Shown: positions 33,833-44,790, numbered from the stretch's first letter. The stretch is DNA of 64,000 bases from Chionomys nivalis (GCF_950005125.1 NC_080098.1:32361679-32425678); one strand, 5' to 3'. Translations and numbers: made by a program. The notes: generated from the letters alone by a model not told the origin.

Positions 33833-34710
33833 ATGCCATATCTGACTGGAATGATGGGCTGGGAACCACCTGTTTAAGTGAATCACTTTTTTAGAAAGGT
33901 TTTATTTTAGTTATGGAGGAATGCCTATTTCTCTATTTTTATGTATTTTACAGAGGCTACTCGGTGTGTGTGTGTGTATGGATGAATCATAACCTTTTAG
34001 GAAAGAAAAGGACTGCATGATCCCCACCACCACCCCAGTTGTACTGAAGAGAAATCACTTCTCTTTAATGTGCACCTCTCTTAGATATCACGTCCCTGAG
34101 ATTTCCTGTTCCTTTGCTCTGGTTTCCCTGGCCGGCAGCATCGTTAATCCCTTTTGCCTGTCAGCTGCCTGAGTATGAGCGTGGGTCAGAAGGTGGGTGA
34201 CCAGAGGTTGTGGGAAGGGCTGGAAGACCAAAAGAGTGAAGTTGTTTCCATGCAGCCTGTGATGTCCTCTGGATTTGTGTACTGGGTTGAGAAGAAGGCA
34301 AGTTTGAGGTTCTGAGAGGAGAAATCGGGGACTGGAGGAATGATGGACTGAGGGATGATTTGCATCCATCCAGATGTGCCCCACAGACCCCCAAACAGCC
34401 CTCCTCATCTTCCTTGGTCCCAACAAATAGACTCTATGCCTCATAATATCCAGTCAGCAGATGACTTTTTCACATTCTACTTAGAGAAAAGTTAGAAAAA
34501 TACAGAAGGCAAAGACTATTCAAGCAATTAAAAGTGAAAATTTTGTCTGTTGAGGAATTATATTCTTACCTTATACTCTTTATAAAAAAAAGCCCAAATG
34601 ACTTAAGTCATATAAAAACTGAAATATTTTCCAAAGCAAGAAAAAACATAGAGGTGAATATTTGTGAGATTTTTGAGTGGAGAAAAAAATATCCAAAATT
34701 CTCCGGGAAT
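33833..34710. other. Unique DNA, no gene seen
   Basis: A 118-codon minus frame at 34088-34444 lacks splice or poly(A) context. An octamer ATTTGCAT occurs at 34358-34365. Confidence 0.4.
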
Positions 34711-34713
34711 GGA

Positions 34714-34770
34714 TCGGGGTGTGCGTGTGTGTGTGTGTGTTTGTGTGTGTTTGTGTGTGCGCGCGTGCCC
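34714..34770. repeat. (TG)n microsatellite, interrupted
   Basis: GTGTGCGTGTGTGTGTGTGT then TTTGTGTGTG units and a GCGCGCGTG end. Confidence 0.95.
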
Positions 34771-35528
34771 GTGTGAAACTCACGTGCACAACTAGACTAA
34801 GAAATTTGACTCTATAAATGTGTATAAAATCATGTCAAAGAGGTGTGGCTTCTAAATTATGTCCGCGAGAAGTCCCTTCCTATGCACCTTCTCCTGGTTT
34901 CTTTCATAGTAAAGTTCAGTATGCATGTCTTGGGACTCAAGAAGAGTCATATTCACTGCCACAGACAGGTGAAGCCTCTTGCGACATTCTGAGAGTTCTT
35001 GGCTTGCCAACTGCTGAGTGTAGTCATAGTTCAGTCCCCTGGCCCTGAAGTACAGTGTTTTCTGTTTTGCTTTTACTTTTATTCTTGGTTTTATATCTCT
35101 GTGTTGCATTAAGGATGAATGACATAAAAACTGAGTCATGTAGATATCCCTCCTCCAAAAGCATGACTTACAGTGTAGTAAGTCTACTATCTGTGTAGAG
35201 CCCCAGGAACACAGAAGAAAAGCCCATTGTAGAGAAATCAGTGAACAGAAAGCATCAGGTTGTGGTAAGGTTACTAATGTAAAACGTCATTCTCCACAAA
35301 GAAACCTTCCTGGAGCTCAGTTTAATGAGATCTTCCCCATCTCTTTCTCCAAACCACAAGCTGGTTTTTCATGCTACATCTACACACATCTAGGTACACA
35401 GTACCTGTTAAATGAAAGATGCTGCAGGGAAAGTTGGTGGTCTCATTTGAAAGCAAAATGCTGTTAAGATATAGTTTTAATAACATAATGCCAGAGGCTC
35501 TATCATTTAGGTATTACACTTTATTTCT
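34771..35528. other. Unique DNA, no gene seen
   Basis: Nothing recognisable as exon, promoter or repeat. Confidence 0.4.
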
Positions 35529-35530
35529 TT

Positions 35531-35612
<82 letters not shown>
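35531..35612. repeat. Compound (TG)15-(GA)24 microsatellite
   Basis: A pure TG run (35532-35562) passes through AAA into a pure GA run to 35611. The polypurine strand could form triplex DNA. Confidence 0.98.
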
Positions 35613-35614
<2 letters not shown>

Positions 35615-35689
35615 GCATGCAGCTAAGTGTGAGAAGGTGTGCTGACTCATGCTGGGCAGAGATTGACTTCAGATTATTTTACTCAATTG

Positions 35690-35925
35690 CTTCTCCACCA
35701 TGTGTTTTGAGACAGAAACTCTGTCTCAAACTTGGAGTTTACTTTCAGCTAGGTAGGCTGACCATTAGCCCCTGGGAACCATGGCTCTGCCCCCGCCCCC
35801 AGTACTGGACTTAGAGACACATGCTGCTACATTCAGTTGTTACCTGGGAGCGGGGGATCTGAACTCAGGTCCTCATTGCTTGCACAGAAAGCACTTCATC
35901 CCCTGAGCCATCTTTGCTGCCTATA
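35690..35925 (-). mobile_element. B3/RSINE-type SINE
   Basis: Plus-strand words GATCTGAACTCAGGTCCTC and CCCTGAGCCATCTTTGCTGCC are the reverse of the B3 head. The left part is B1-like (GAGACAGAAACTCTGTCTC). Confidence 0.7.
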
Positions 35926-36598
35926 GTTTTTCTTAATGCATAGTAATTAAAATTCCATGGCAAATGGAATTTGTTCTGTATAGGTATACTGTGACTATTA
36001 TTCCTACAATAGTAGTTAGGGATCGTCAATGAACTAAGCACTGTTAAATACATAACACTAGGCAAGTTGTGCCCTATCACATCCTAGAATCAAAAAGACA
36101 AGACACTTAAGGACACAGGCTGCTCCCTGAATGTCTCAGGTATATTTCCAACTCCTTGTGCTTCCTTTCCTGTCTAACAGTCAGGTCCAGAGCAGATTTC
36201 TGATGCCCTAACTTCAGGCTAATTGCTATAGGAGAAGAGCTCAAACCATTCCAGCCCTTATGCACACCTTTAGGGATGCCTGTCAAAACTCCACTCTCAG
36301 CAGGCATCACCTTGGACTCGTTACGTAAGCTTTGGCAAGTAGCAACATCTCCCCATGTCAACTCCCTCTGTAATTGAAGGAGGGTTACTAATTGCATGTT
36401 ATGTTCCCATTAGCACAGACTTTTATGAACTTCAGGGTTCCACAATCCCTGGTCCTTCAGCTCCTACTGTCTGCTCTGATTGGTGGTGAGGGTGGTGATG
36501 GTGTGTAAGTGGATGTGGGTGTGGGTATTGGATCACATGTATGAACTAAGGTACATGTAGAAGCCAGCACTCAATACTTGGGTGCCATTCTTCAGGCA
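35926..36598. other. Unique DNA, no gene seen
   Basis: A GT-rich GGTGGTGAGGGTGGTGATGG patch is near 36480-36530. A 96-codon minus frame at 36107-36397 is unsupported. Confidence 0.4.
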
Positions 36599-36604
36599 GA
36601 ATAC

Positions 36605-36855
36605 ATTTGTTTTATTTTGTTTTGTTTTGTTTTGTTTTTAAGACAGTGTCTCTCACTGGCCTGGAACTCAACAAGTAGACTCTGCTGGCTGGCCAGCAAC
36701 CCCAGGCATCTGCCTGTCTCTGCCTCCCTAGAGCTGTGATTACAAGCTTGCGCCACCATATTAATTTTTTTATATTAGTTCTGGGGCTCAAACTCATGTC
36801 CTCCTGCTTATATGGCAAGCACTTTACCAACGGAGCAATTGCGAGCCATCTGCTC
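36605..36855 (-). mobile_element. B1/B3-type SINE with (TTTTG)n tail
   Basis: The (TTTTG)n tail is at about 36610-36639. AAGACAGTGTCTCTCACTGG and TCTGCCTGTCTCTGCCTCCC lead to GAGCAATTGCGAGCC. A B3-type composite in reverse. Confidence 0.7.
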
Positions 36856-37335
36856 TATTCCGCTAGACTCTCCTGAGGTCCTTGGTAACTTGCTCTTCTC
36901 TGGAGTAGTCACATGTTCTGTGCGCTCTTACTTCTCTTTCTCCTAGGCTGCCTTCTCTCTTTCTCCCCTTTTCTGTGTTGTTGCTGGAGTCGAAAACTCC
37001 CGTCATGTGATGTGCTTCGCCCTCTGCCCCAGTGCTGTGGGGCTGTCCTTTCTGTGCTGTCACCTGGTGTAACGTAGGTGCTCATGCAGAGACTCAGTCT
37101 TGCTTTCCAACTTCCTGCTGTTGTTCCCTTCCTGTCAAACAGCCAGGCCTAGAAGGGATTTCATGTGCCTGTCACAGCCACATCCCAGGAAACTCTTGTC
37201 TTCACATTATGAAAGAGGAAGACATACTTCAAAGAATTCTCAAGGCAGACAAAAGGCAGAATGCCTTTACCCTAGGTGTCATGTTGAGTCACCAAAGTCT
37301 CTCAGAGACTCCTCAAGGACAGAGCCTGTCAGGGC
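36856..37335. other. Unique DNA, no gene seen
   Basis: Overlapping 110- and 104-codon plus frames (37032-37414) use two different frames of the same DNA and run into the following SINE, so neither is convincing. Confidence 0.35.
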
Positions 37336-37336
37336 T

Positions 37337-37640
37337 TGGGGAGATGACTCCAGTGATAGAGTGAATGGCGTGCAAGCAAGACGACTTGAGAATAGAGTCC
37401 TGGGATCCACATAAACGTCTGGTGTGGTGGTGTGTCTTTGTAACCCCGCACTGAGGAGACAGAGACAAGAAGCCCCTCACAGCTCACCAGCCAGCCAGTC
37501 TACCCAATCACTGGCCCTGGGTTCAATGAGAGAGCCTATGTGAAGAGAAAAATCAAATGGAGCATGATAGAGGAGGCTGCCTCGACCTCTGGCTTCCACG
37601 TGCACCTCCACAAACACACACACACACACACAGAAAATGA
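37337..37640 (+). mobile_element. B3-type SINE, full length
   Basis: GGGCTTGGGGAGATGACTCC head, CCAGCCAGCCAGTCTACCC middle and an ACACACACACAC end. Confidence 0.75.
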
Positions 37641-38095
37641 AGCCTGAAAATTTGTCAGTCAATTCTTGTTCTTAGCACTCAATTCACAGAAAATAGCTTA
37701 CTGCTTGTGCTCTTTGTATGATTCTTTGGGTATTATGTTAAAGAAAAGTCCTGGGTTTGCACCTTCTAGGATGATCTTTCCACAAGGAGAGGCTGGTTTT
37801 CATATCTGACTCAGCTAGGTCACGGATGGTGAGTACTAGGAAGACAGAACAGCCCTGCCTTACTGGGCACATTTTCCTGCAACTTTCTATCATGGACCAC
37901 CTCCCTTCAGCTCTTAGGCCCACATTCCTATGACGTTGGGCTCTATTTAAAGGGACACCTATCTTTCCTCCATGCTTTTATCATGCTGTCTATGTTGTAT
38001 GCTCTTCTACATTTCCTTTGACCTCATTTCAGGATATCATTTCATCATCGTTTCAAAGCAGAGGAGGAGAAAAGTTGGCAGTCTGACTGTTCCTT
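37641..38095. other. Unique DNA, no gene seen
   Basis: No exon, repeat or promoter signature was found. Confidence 0.4.
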
Positions 38096-38111
38096 TAAGA
38101 AGAACTGTATG

Positions 38112-38278
38112 GCCGGGCAGTGGTGGCGCACGCCTTTAATCCCAGCACTCGGGAGGCAGAGGCAGGCGGATCTCTGGGAGTTCGAGGCCAGCCTGGTCTA
38201 CAAGAGCTAGTTCCAGGACAGGCACCAAAGCTACAGAGAAACCCTGTCTCGAAAAAAAAAAAAAGAAAAAAAAAAAAG
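38112..38278 (+). mobile_element. B1 SINE, first of three at one target
   Basis: Full-length B1 (GCCGGGCAGTGGTGGCGC to CTGTCTCGAAAAAA). It is flanked by AAGAAGAACTGTATG at 38097-38111 and again at 38279-38293. Confidence 0.95.
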
Positions 38279-38293
38279 AAGAAGAACTGTATG

Positions 38294-38460
38294 GGTCGGG
38301 TGGTGGTGGGACACGCCTTTAATCCCAGCACTAGGGAGGCAGAGGCAGGCAGATCTCTGTGAGTTCGAGGCCAGCCTAGTCTACAAGAGCTAGTTCCGGG
38401 ACAGGAACCAAAAAGCTACGGAGAAACCCTGTCTCGAAAACTAAAAAATATAAAAAAGAA
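38294..38460 (+). mobile_element. B1 SINE, second at the same target
   Basis: A more diverged B1 (GGTCGGGTGGTGGTGGGAC head). It begins right after the second AACTGTATG copy and ends at a GAA/CAA-rich tail. Confidence 0.95.
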
Positions 38461-38497
38461 GAAGAAGAAGAAGAAGAACAACAACAACAACAACAAC
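38455..38497. repeat. (GAA)n(CAA)n microsatellite
   Basis: About eight GAA then five or six CAA units, grown from the second B1's tail. Confidence 0.97.
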
Positions 38498-38503
38498 TGT
38501 ATG

Positions 38504-38690
38504 GGGCTGGAGAGATGGCTCAGAGGTTAAGAGCACTGACTGCTCTTCCAGAGGTCCTGAGTTCAATTCCCAGCAACCACATGGTGGCTTACAGCCATCT
38601 ATAATGAGATCTGGTGCCCTCTTCTAGCATGCAAGCGTACATGGAAGGAATGTTGTATACATAATAAATAAATAAATCTTAAAAAAAAAA
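38504..38690 (+). mobile_element. B2 SINE, third at the same target
   Basis: A canonical B2 (GGGCTGGAGAGATGGCTCAG head, AATAAATAAATAAATCTT end). AACTGTATG precedes it at 38495 and AAGAACTGTATG follows it at 38690-38701. Confidence 0.96.
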
Positions 38691-38732
38691 AGAACTGTAT
38701 GTAGTGAATGGGCATTAAAATCAAAGATACCC

Positions 38733-38905
38733 AAGCTGGGGAGATGATTGAGTGTTTCAGAGTGTGTACTGGTGTTCCAGAGAACCCAAGTTCAGTTCCC
38801 AACACTCATGTTGGATGGTTCCCAATTGGCCATTCCTCAGCTTCCAGGGGATCTGATGCCTTCCTCTGGACTCCGGGGACACACACATTCACATTAAAGA
38901 GGAAG
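38733..38905 (+). mobile_element. Older B2 SINE
   Basis: AAGCTGGGGAGATGATTGAG head and a GATCTGATGCCTTCCTCTGG middle, with a GGAAGGAAGGAAAG tail. Confidence 0.8.
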
Positions 38906-38970
38906 GAAGGAAAGAAAGACACTTAGCCAGTATCACTATCTGACCACAAGAATCCCTTGTGAATGTAACA

Positions 38971-39146
38971 TTCTTTTTTTTTTTTTTTTTTTTTTTTTTG
39001 TTTTTCGAGACAGGGTTTCCCTGTAGCTTTGGTGCCCATCCCGGAACTAGCTCTTGTAGACCAGGCTGGCCTTGAACTCACAGAGATCCGCCTGCCTCTG
39101 CCTCCCGAGTTCTGGGATTAAAGGCATGCGCCACCATCACCTGGTT
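38971..39146 (-). mobile_element. B1 SINE, young, minus strand
   Basis: A T-run leads into GTTTTTCGAGACAGGG, and the element ends CACCATCACCTGG. A TGAATGTAACATT duplication lies on both sides. Confidence 0.95.
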
Positions 39147-39253
39147 TGAATGTAACATTATTACAGAAATTGGTTACATAGAAAGTTAGAGATCAGTCTC
39201 TAGTATCATTGTGGTAGCAGAGGAGACCATGTGCCTTTAAAACCCACTACAGA

Positions 39254-39475
39254 AGGCTGGAGAGATGGACCAATGGTTAAGCACTAGCTACTCTTCCAGA
39301 TTACCTGGGGTTCAATTCCCAGCACCCACATGGTGGCTCACGACTGTCTGTCTGTGACTCCAGTTCCAGGGGACCTGACACTCTTTTCTGATGCTCTCTG
39401 GCATAAGGCACACACATTGTGCTCAGACATACATGCATACAAACACCCATATACATAAACAAAATCCAACTCAGT
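39254..39475 (+). mobile_element. B2-type SINE
   Basis: GGCTGGAGAGATGGACCAATG head with CAATTCCCAGCACCCACATG; tail of CA/AC-rich words. Confidence 0.85.
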
Positions 39476-39479
39476 GCAG

Positions 39480-39570
39480 TGCACTGTGGACATAACTGAG
39501 TGGTAGAGTGCTTGCCTAATATGTACAAGGCTGTAGGTTCAAATCCCATGAAGAAAACCAAAATTATACA
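39480..39570 (+). mobile_element. ID-type SINE
   Basis: GAGTGGTAGAGTGCTTGCCTA and AGGCTGTAGGTTCAAATCCC match the BC1/ID consensus. It is not a functional tRNA gene. Confidence 0.8.
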
Positions 39571-39639
39571 CTCTTGTGATTATTGTTACAGTATTTGAGA
39601 TTTCATTTTTTATTCCCTTCTTTAAGCTTAGTGGTAGTT

Positions 39640-39835
39640 TAGATTTAATTTTTCTTTAATGTATATGACTGTTTTGTCTGCATGTATGTCTGTGTACCAC
39701 TTGCATGCCTAATATTCTCAGAGGACAGAAGAAGATGTCAGAGGCCCTGGAAATGAAGTTAGAGATGGTTGTGAACCACTATGGGTGCTGGGAGTCAAAT
39801 CAGGGTCCTTTCAAAGATCAGCAAATCCAGAGCTG
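39640..39835 (-). mobile_element. B3A/B2-type SINE
   Basis: GTTTTGTCTGCATGTATGTC and GAGGACAGAAGAAGATGTCAG wording is B2/B3A in reverse. Confidence 0.75.
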
Positions 39836-40258
39836 AGATTTTGTAACGAATTTATAATCATAATCCCATAGAAATTTCTACTTCAGACAACATTAGACAG
39901 TGAACTTTCCTTCCATGCCTTTGGAATTGTTTCTTCTTATTATTATTCTTATTATTCTCTTATAAAAATATTCATAGATTCTGTCTTTTACATTTGGATT
40001 CTTGACAGAAAGTTAGAGCCGATGCCATCAGAGAACATGGCTTGGATTTGTAATTCCAAAGTATGGAGAGAAAAAATTGAAAGTCTGAGGGAATAGGGAC
40101 ATTGAAGGTAACAAACCTAAATAGTTTATTTTTTAAATATTTCTCAAGAAATAACCAAGCATATAATGTACATTTGAAGTCCCTGCTTTCTCTTTTATTA
40201 TTTGAAAGAAAGTGCATGTCTAGTAATTAGTTTCTTAAAACATAAAGATAAAATCTAC
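39836..40258. other. Unique AT-rich DNA
   Basis: Only a (TTATTA)n-like patch near 39935-39960 is notable. Confidence 0.4.
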
Positions 40259-40259
40259 T

Positions 40260-40650
40260 GGGGGCTGGAGAGATGGCTCCATGGGTAAGAGTTCTTGCTG
40301 TGCAATCATGAGAATCTGAGTTCAAATCCCCAGGACCCATGTGAAAAAATGTCGAAAAAGCTGTGTGTGTAACTTCAGGATTCTGAAGCAGAGATGGCTG
40401 ATCCTGAGAGCTCCTTGACCAGCCAGCCAAGCCCAGCCATGAGCCTCCAGTGCAGTGATATACTCACTGCCAAGGCAAAGCGGCAGAGAACAATAGAAGA
40501 CCCTCAGCATCTTCTTCTGGTCACCAGTGCATGCCTGGGTCCATTTACCTGCACACTCATTTGCATATACTGCACACACTCATACCACATGCACACGCAC
40601 AAGCAATACACACAAATAGTGAAAGGAAATTAAAAAATTAAGAAATAAAT
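40260..40650 (+). mobile_element. B3 SINE, long copy
   Basis: GGGGCTGGAGAGATGGCTCC head, GACCAGCCAGCCAAGCCC middle, CACACGCACAAGC and A-rich tail. Confidence 0.85.
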
Positions 40651-41188
40651 ATTGTCTATTAAACAGATCAGGAAATATCGTGAAATATCAGGAAATAAAA
40701 ATCTAGAGGAAAAAAATAAATGAAAAATTGTTGAGCTGAATTATACTTTCTTAAAAATTATTAGCCTGCCAATATTTCCTAAGATATTTGGCATTAACTC
40801 ACACAGATCGAGTGCTCACTTCATGTATGTGTCATATTGAGATCAAGTCAAAGCTAGAGAGCCCTACTTCCTTTTTTTTCTTTTTCTTAATTTAACTGCT
40901 CTAAGAATCTCAAACACAGGAAGTTGTGTGTCTTCGACTGCCAGACAGAAAACTTGGTGCTTCTGGGCCAGTGTCAGCTGTGAAGCAATCTTGGGCAGTT
41001 GACGTACTTTCTACCCTTCCTGCTGCCGTGGAAAGCCCATGTCAGTTTTACATACAAGTGTTTTAGGGGTTAATTGCTTTTTAAAAAATTTTTACTGATT
41101 TATCTTATCTCTGTCTGAAAACACACCCAGAATAGAAGTGAAAGTAAAAGTGAAACTCGATACATTTTTGGTTCTTAAAATTAGCAAT
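40651..41188. other. Unique DNA, possible MIR scrap
   Basis: About 40960-41040 (GTGAAGCAATCTTGGGCAGTT) has MIR-like wording. The rest shows nothing. Confidence 0.3.
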
Positions 41189-41189
41189 A

Positions 41190-41401
41190 CTATTTTGGTT
41201 TTTATTAATTAATAATTTATGTGTTTGTATGCATGGATGGAGGGGTGGTATGTGCGCATATGTGGGCTGCCTCCAAAGATCAGAAGAGAGCATCAGATCT
41301 TATGCATCTTTTGAGCCATCAAATACGAGTGCTGAGAACTGAACTCAGGTCCTCTGCAAAAGCAGCAAATGCTTTTAAGTGTTAAACCATCTCTCCAACC
41401 C
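41190..41401 (-). mobile_element. B2-type SINE
   Basis: AGAAGAGAGCATCAGATCTT, ACTGAACTCAGGTCCTCTG and CCATCTCTCCAACCC read as a reversed B2. Confidence 0.85.
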
Positions 41402-41600
41402 TGTTTTTTTTATTATTTTATTTTATTTTGTATGTATGTGTGTATGCATGTGCTCACATGCCATGACACATGTGTAAGGGTCAGAGAAATTTAGAGAATC
41501 TGGTCTCTTTTTCTACAATGTGGATCCAAGGGATAAAACTGGCCATGAGGCTTGGTGGCAAGTGCCATTACCTGCTAAGCTATCATGCTGACTCTCAATT
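41402..41600 (-). mobile_element. B3-type SINE, directly abutting the previous one
   Basis: A TTTTATTTTATTTTG tail is followed by GGTGGCAAGTGCCATTACC and CTAAGCTATCATGCTGACTC. Confidence 0.7.
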
Positions 41601-41725
41601 GCAATAGTTAAAGAACCACTATGCAATACATTGATTGAATATGTAGATTAAAAAGATTGAGAGATGTTCTGTAACTTCTTTCATACTTACTAATGTTCTA
41701 AATGCTAGTTATCAGAACACTTTAG

Positions 41726-41812
41726 GAGCCGAGGATGTAGCTTAGTGCCAGAGTGCCTGACTAGCATGTGCCAAGCTCCAAGTTTAAGTCTGAGTCCTAT
41801 AAAACAAAACCT
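41726..41812 (+). mobile_element. ID/B4-head SINE
   Basis: GAGGATGTAGCTTAGTGCCAG and CCAAGCTCCAAGTTTAAGTC are ID-like; the element is diverged. Confidence 0.65.
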
Positions 41813-41959
41813 CTGTTTATTTCTAATTAGTACTTAGCCAAGAGTTTCCTTTATAGGAACTTAGCTGTCAGGGGTTAAATACAACTTGGAATTCTTTATT
41901 AAGTGGTATATTATGTCAGCAAGGTGATATGTGACCTTTACTTGTTTGTATGTAACAGC

Positions 41960-42105
41960 AAAGGGGCCAACAAGATGGTTCAGCAGGTAAAGGTGCTTGC
42001 CACTCAGCATGATGGAAGAAGAGAGAATTGATTTGTCCTCTGACGACCTTAACTTTGAAGGGGTATGCATGTGCATGCATATACACACACTTGAGTTATA
42101 ACTTG
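41960..42105 (+). mobile_element. B3-type SINE, 3' shortened
   Basis: GGGGCCAACAAGATGGTTCAG head and a CATGTGCATGCATATACACA tail. Confidence 0.7.
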
Positions 42106-42652
42106 TTAACATGAGGAATTTATGTAACCATTAGGGAGTTATCTTATAAAGGTTATTGTACCATGGAAATGAAAAATTAAAATATACGTTAAAGAAAATG
42201 ATTATACCATATAGAAATAAACACATACACATACTAGAAAAACATATATTAATACAAATATTTAAAATATTAATCTCTGGCAAATAAGACCTTGTGATTT
42301 ACTTATCTTCTTTTATTGAGCTTGTATTCATTTTGCAACTTTATTAAGTTGTCATAACATGAAATATTGTTTTTTAGAAAACTTTTTCTAAACTAAATTA
42401 TGTGCATTTAGTAATTCAGTTATCTTCAACCATTCCCTATAATCCAGGAAAATGTATTTTTTGATAAACATTTCTATGAACAGATTCATTCTCTTGAGAG
42501 AGGAATAACACTCTGGTTATAAGAGTCAAGTTGAAGTCATTGTGTCAGTCAAAGCAATCCAACTCTTGGCGTTTTCTCATGGGTCAGCCCGGCAGCATCA
42601 GTTTTAGATTGTATTTCTGCTCTCTTTCTGGAATGGCGAAACTCAGTCTTAA
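42106..42652. other. Single-copy DNA upstream of the candidate small gene
   Basis: SINE-free, AT-rich for 400 bases, then more balanced from about 42500. No TATA box or CpG island is evident, so a promoter for the exon at 42716 is not fixed by sequence. Confidence 0.4.
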
Positions 42653-42684
42653 TTTCTCACTAATAGTGTTATTCAAAGGCTGAC

Positions 42685-42691
42685 TGTTTAC
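42685..42691. promoter_or_regulatory. Forkhead-type motif TGTTTAC
   Basis: A perfect TGTTTAC forkhead core lies 25 bases before the ATG of the candidate small gene. FOX factors (FOXJ1, FOXA and others) use this core, but a seven-base word is weak evidence alone. Confidence 0.25.
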
Positions 42692-42715
42692 CTGTACATC
42701 GAAACACACTGGAAC

Positions 42716-42755
42716 ATGACCCACGAGAGTAAGGAGGAAGTCCAGAGAACTGAAG
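42716..42755 (+). CDS. Candidate small-protein gene, coding exon 1 (start)
   Basis: ATG at 42716 has A at -3 (GGAACATGA). It opens thirteen codons (MTHESKEEVQRTE) plus one base, then a consensus donor GAAG|GTAAGTGTG with the intron starting at 42756. The frame stays open upstream to 42653, so the ATG is the first good start but a longer 5' coding part cannot be excluded. Its phase-1 end fits exactly the acceptor at 51573/51574, giving a 222-base CDS (73 residues and stop). The product has no signal peptide or membrane segment and is acidic at the N-terminus. I do not recognise the family. Intermediate exons, or pure coincidence, are the alternatives. The 8.8-kb intron would be full of SINEs. 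Confidence 0.4.
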
Positions 42756-42782
42756 GTAAGTGTGGGCTAGAAACGCTGCCCG

Positions 42783-42960
42783 CATTTGGGTGGTGGAGTG
42801 CTTGTCTAACATCCACAAGGCCCCCGCATTGATCCCAGCACTTGGGAGACAGGGGAAGGAGGATCAGAAGTTCAAGATCATTCTCAGCAACACAGCACAG
42901 TGAATTTGAGGCCAGCCATTATAATAGTAATCTAAGAATATGTTGGGTCTTTAGAAATCA
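42783..42960 (+). mobile_element. B4-type SINE
   Basis: An ID-like head (GGTGGTGGAGTGCTTGTCTAAC) is fused to a B1-like part (GATCCCAGCACTTGGGAG), the B4 layout. It starts 28 bases after the exon 1 donor. Confidence 0.75.
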
Positions 42961-43490
42961 CTCCAAATAACATGTAAATTCTGTAAAAATAAAAATAAAA
43001 TCACTGGGCAGACATCAACAGAACACCTCAAAGGAAACAGGACACTTGCTCATGCTGAGGAAGTCTGAGGATGTAAATTCTCTCCATCTGTGCCCTTTGA
43101 CTGCAGGCATCTGGAACTAGCAGATCACTGTACTTCATCTCGAAAAGTAAGACATCTGTCAAGAGGTTATCCAACCCTGCATTAAGGGTATTTTTGCTAC
43201 TTAAAGACATTCCTTTCTCTGTCATCTCTTTGTCACATACAACCCTCGTCACACTGGCTCTGTTCTTTCTCAACATTGAATTAAGTTCCCTGTAAAGGAA
43301 GTTTTAACTGCTGTGCCACAAGTCAGCACAGCTAACCTCTGCAGACTCCCTGTCCCTGCCTCCTTTGGAACAATTGTCTAGAACTGTCTCTGTGTGTGTC
43401 TTGTGAAATTCACTTCCAGAGATCCTTGGGTTCTATCACATTTTCAGTTTCCAAGTTTAAGTTAACAAGTTTCCCTCAAATACAACTTTT
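42961..43490. other. Unique DNA, no exon found
   Basis: An 82-codon minus frame at 43028-43276 has no splice support. Confidence 0.4.
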
Positions 43491-43491
43491 A

Positions 43492-43660
43492 GGGCAGTCA
43501 AGTTGGCTCAGTGGGTAAAATCACTTGCTTCCAAGACTTAGGTTCAGTTTCCTGTGGTCCACACAGTGGATGGAAAAAACCAACTCCTTCCAGTTGTTCT
43601 CTGACCTCAGCATGCAGGCTCTGCCATGCCTGTGCCACCCCAATAAATAAATAGACAACA
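43492..43660 (+). mobile_element. B3-type SINE, short
   Basis: GGGCAGTCAAGTTGGCTCAG head and a CCCCAATAAATAAATAG end. Confidence 0.75.
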
Positions 43661-43773
43661 TCCCAAAGTCAGGGCAGTGCTTGATATGAGCAGATACACC
43701 GGTGTTACAAGATACAGGTCATGAAGAGAAATTCTATGGATGTTGATAAGGAGTAAATTAAGAAAGCTTATTT

Positions 43774-44010
43774 CTGCTGGGCAGTGGTAGTGTGCACGTC
43801 CAATTCCAGCACTCGGGGGGGCAGAGACAGATGGATCTGTGAGTTTGAGGTCACCCTGGTCTACAGAGCAGTTTCAAGACAGTCAGGGCTAGAAGACCCT
43901 GTGAAAAAGGAAAGGAAAGGAGAGGAGGGGAGGGGAGGGGAGGGGAGGGGAAGGAAGGAAGGAAGGAAGGAAGGAAGGAAGGAAGGAAGGAAGGAAGGAA
44001 GGAAGGAAAG
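43774..44010 (+). mobile_element. B1 SINE with long (GGGGA)n/(GGAA)n tail
   Basis: A CTGGGCAGTGGTAGTGTGC head is followed by a tail expanded into GGGGAGGGGA and then about 16 GGAA units (43905-44008). An AAGCTTATTT duplication lies before (43765) and after (44011). Confidence 0.85.
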
Positions 44011-44580
44011 AAGCTTATTTTTATGGAAGAAAGGATGGATTCAGGAAGCTTATTTTTTTTCTATCAGTTAGCTTTGATTGTTAAATCTCCTGTACAATTA
44101 GAGCCTGCATTCTTAGAAGTGAAGTATTCTGAGAGCTGTGTAGTGGACACCAGCTGCCCTTTGCTGTGCCAGCTCATCTGAGCCTCAGTAGCAGAACTTT
44201 TGCTTATATTACACTCATGAAGAAATTGAGTTGGTGTGTGTGTCTGACTGTGTGTGTGTCTGTTTGGAGGGTTTATTTTGTTTTTTGTTTATTTGAGGTA
44301 GGATCTCATTTCATGTATCATAGATTGGCCTTGCATCCCAAATGGTGAGGTAGACCACTGAACCTAGTTTGAAACTGATTTGAATTATCATATATATTAT
44401 CTTGAGCTAACTTAGACCTGGCTCTTTAGTTCCAGGAGTCAAGAAGTTTTTCCTTCTCTCTCTATTCCCAGTATAGAGTATCCTTTAAATGTATTCCTCA
44501 ATTAGGAGCCTGTTATTATAGACTTTAATGCCACATACACACATACACCTCCCTATTTTGTATTAAGGGTTCTAGTCCTT
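44011..44580. other. Unique DNA, no gene seen
   Basis: A short TG run is at about 44232-44262. No exon or promoter was found. Confidence 0.4.
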
Positions 44581-44582
44581 TG

Positions 44583-44790
44583 GACTGGGAACATAGCTCC
44601 CCGTGGAGTGCTTGCTTAGCATATGCATGGCCCTGGGTTTGATTCTCAACACCTTCGTAAGCTTAGGACTCAAAAATGGAGGCAGGGGAGTCAAGGGTTC
44701 AAGGTCATCCTCTTAGCCACACAGCAAGTTTAAGGCCAAGCTTGGAATACAAAAGACCCTGTCTATAAATGAGTAAATAAAAAGCAAAAC
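44583..44790 (+). mobile_element. B4-type SINE
   Basis: TGGAGTGCTTGCTTAGCATATG head with CCCTGGGTTTGATTCTCAAC and a B1-like AAGGTCATCCTCTTAGCC part. Confidence 0.75.

Noticed and set aside
38112..38690. CRISPR-like repeat array
   Set aside because: The repeats are SINEs with target duplications in a mammalian genome; spacing and length do not fit CRISPR.
39480..39570. tRNA gene
   Set aside because: The tRNA-like boxes belong to an ID SINE; no cloverleaf with an intact acceptor stem can be drawn. The same applies at 41726 and 57352.
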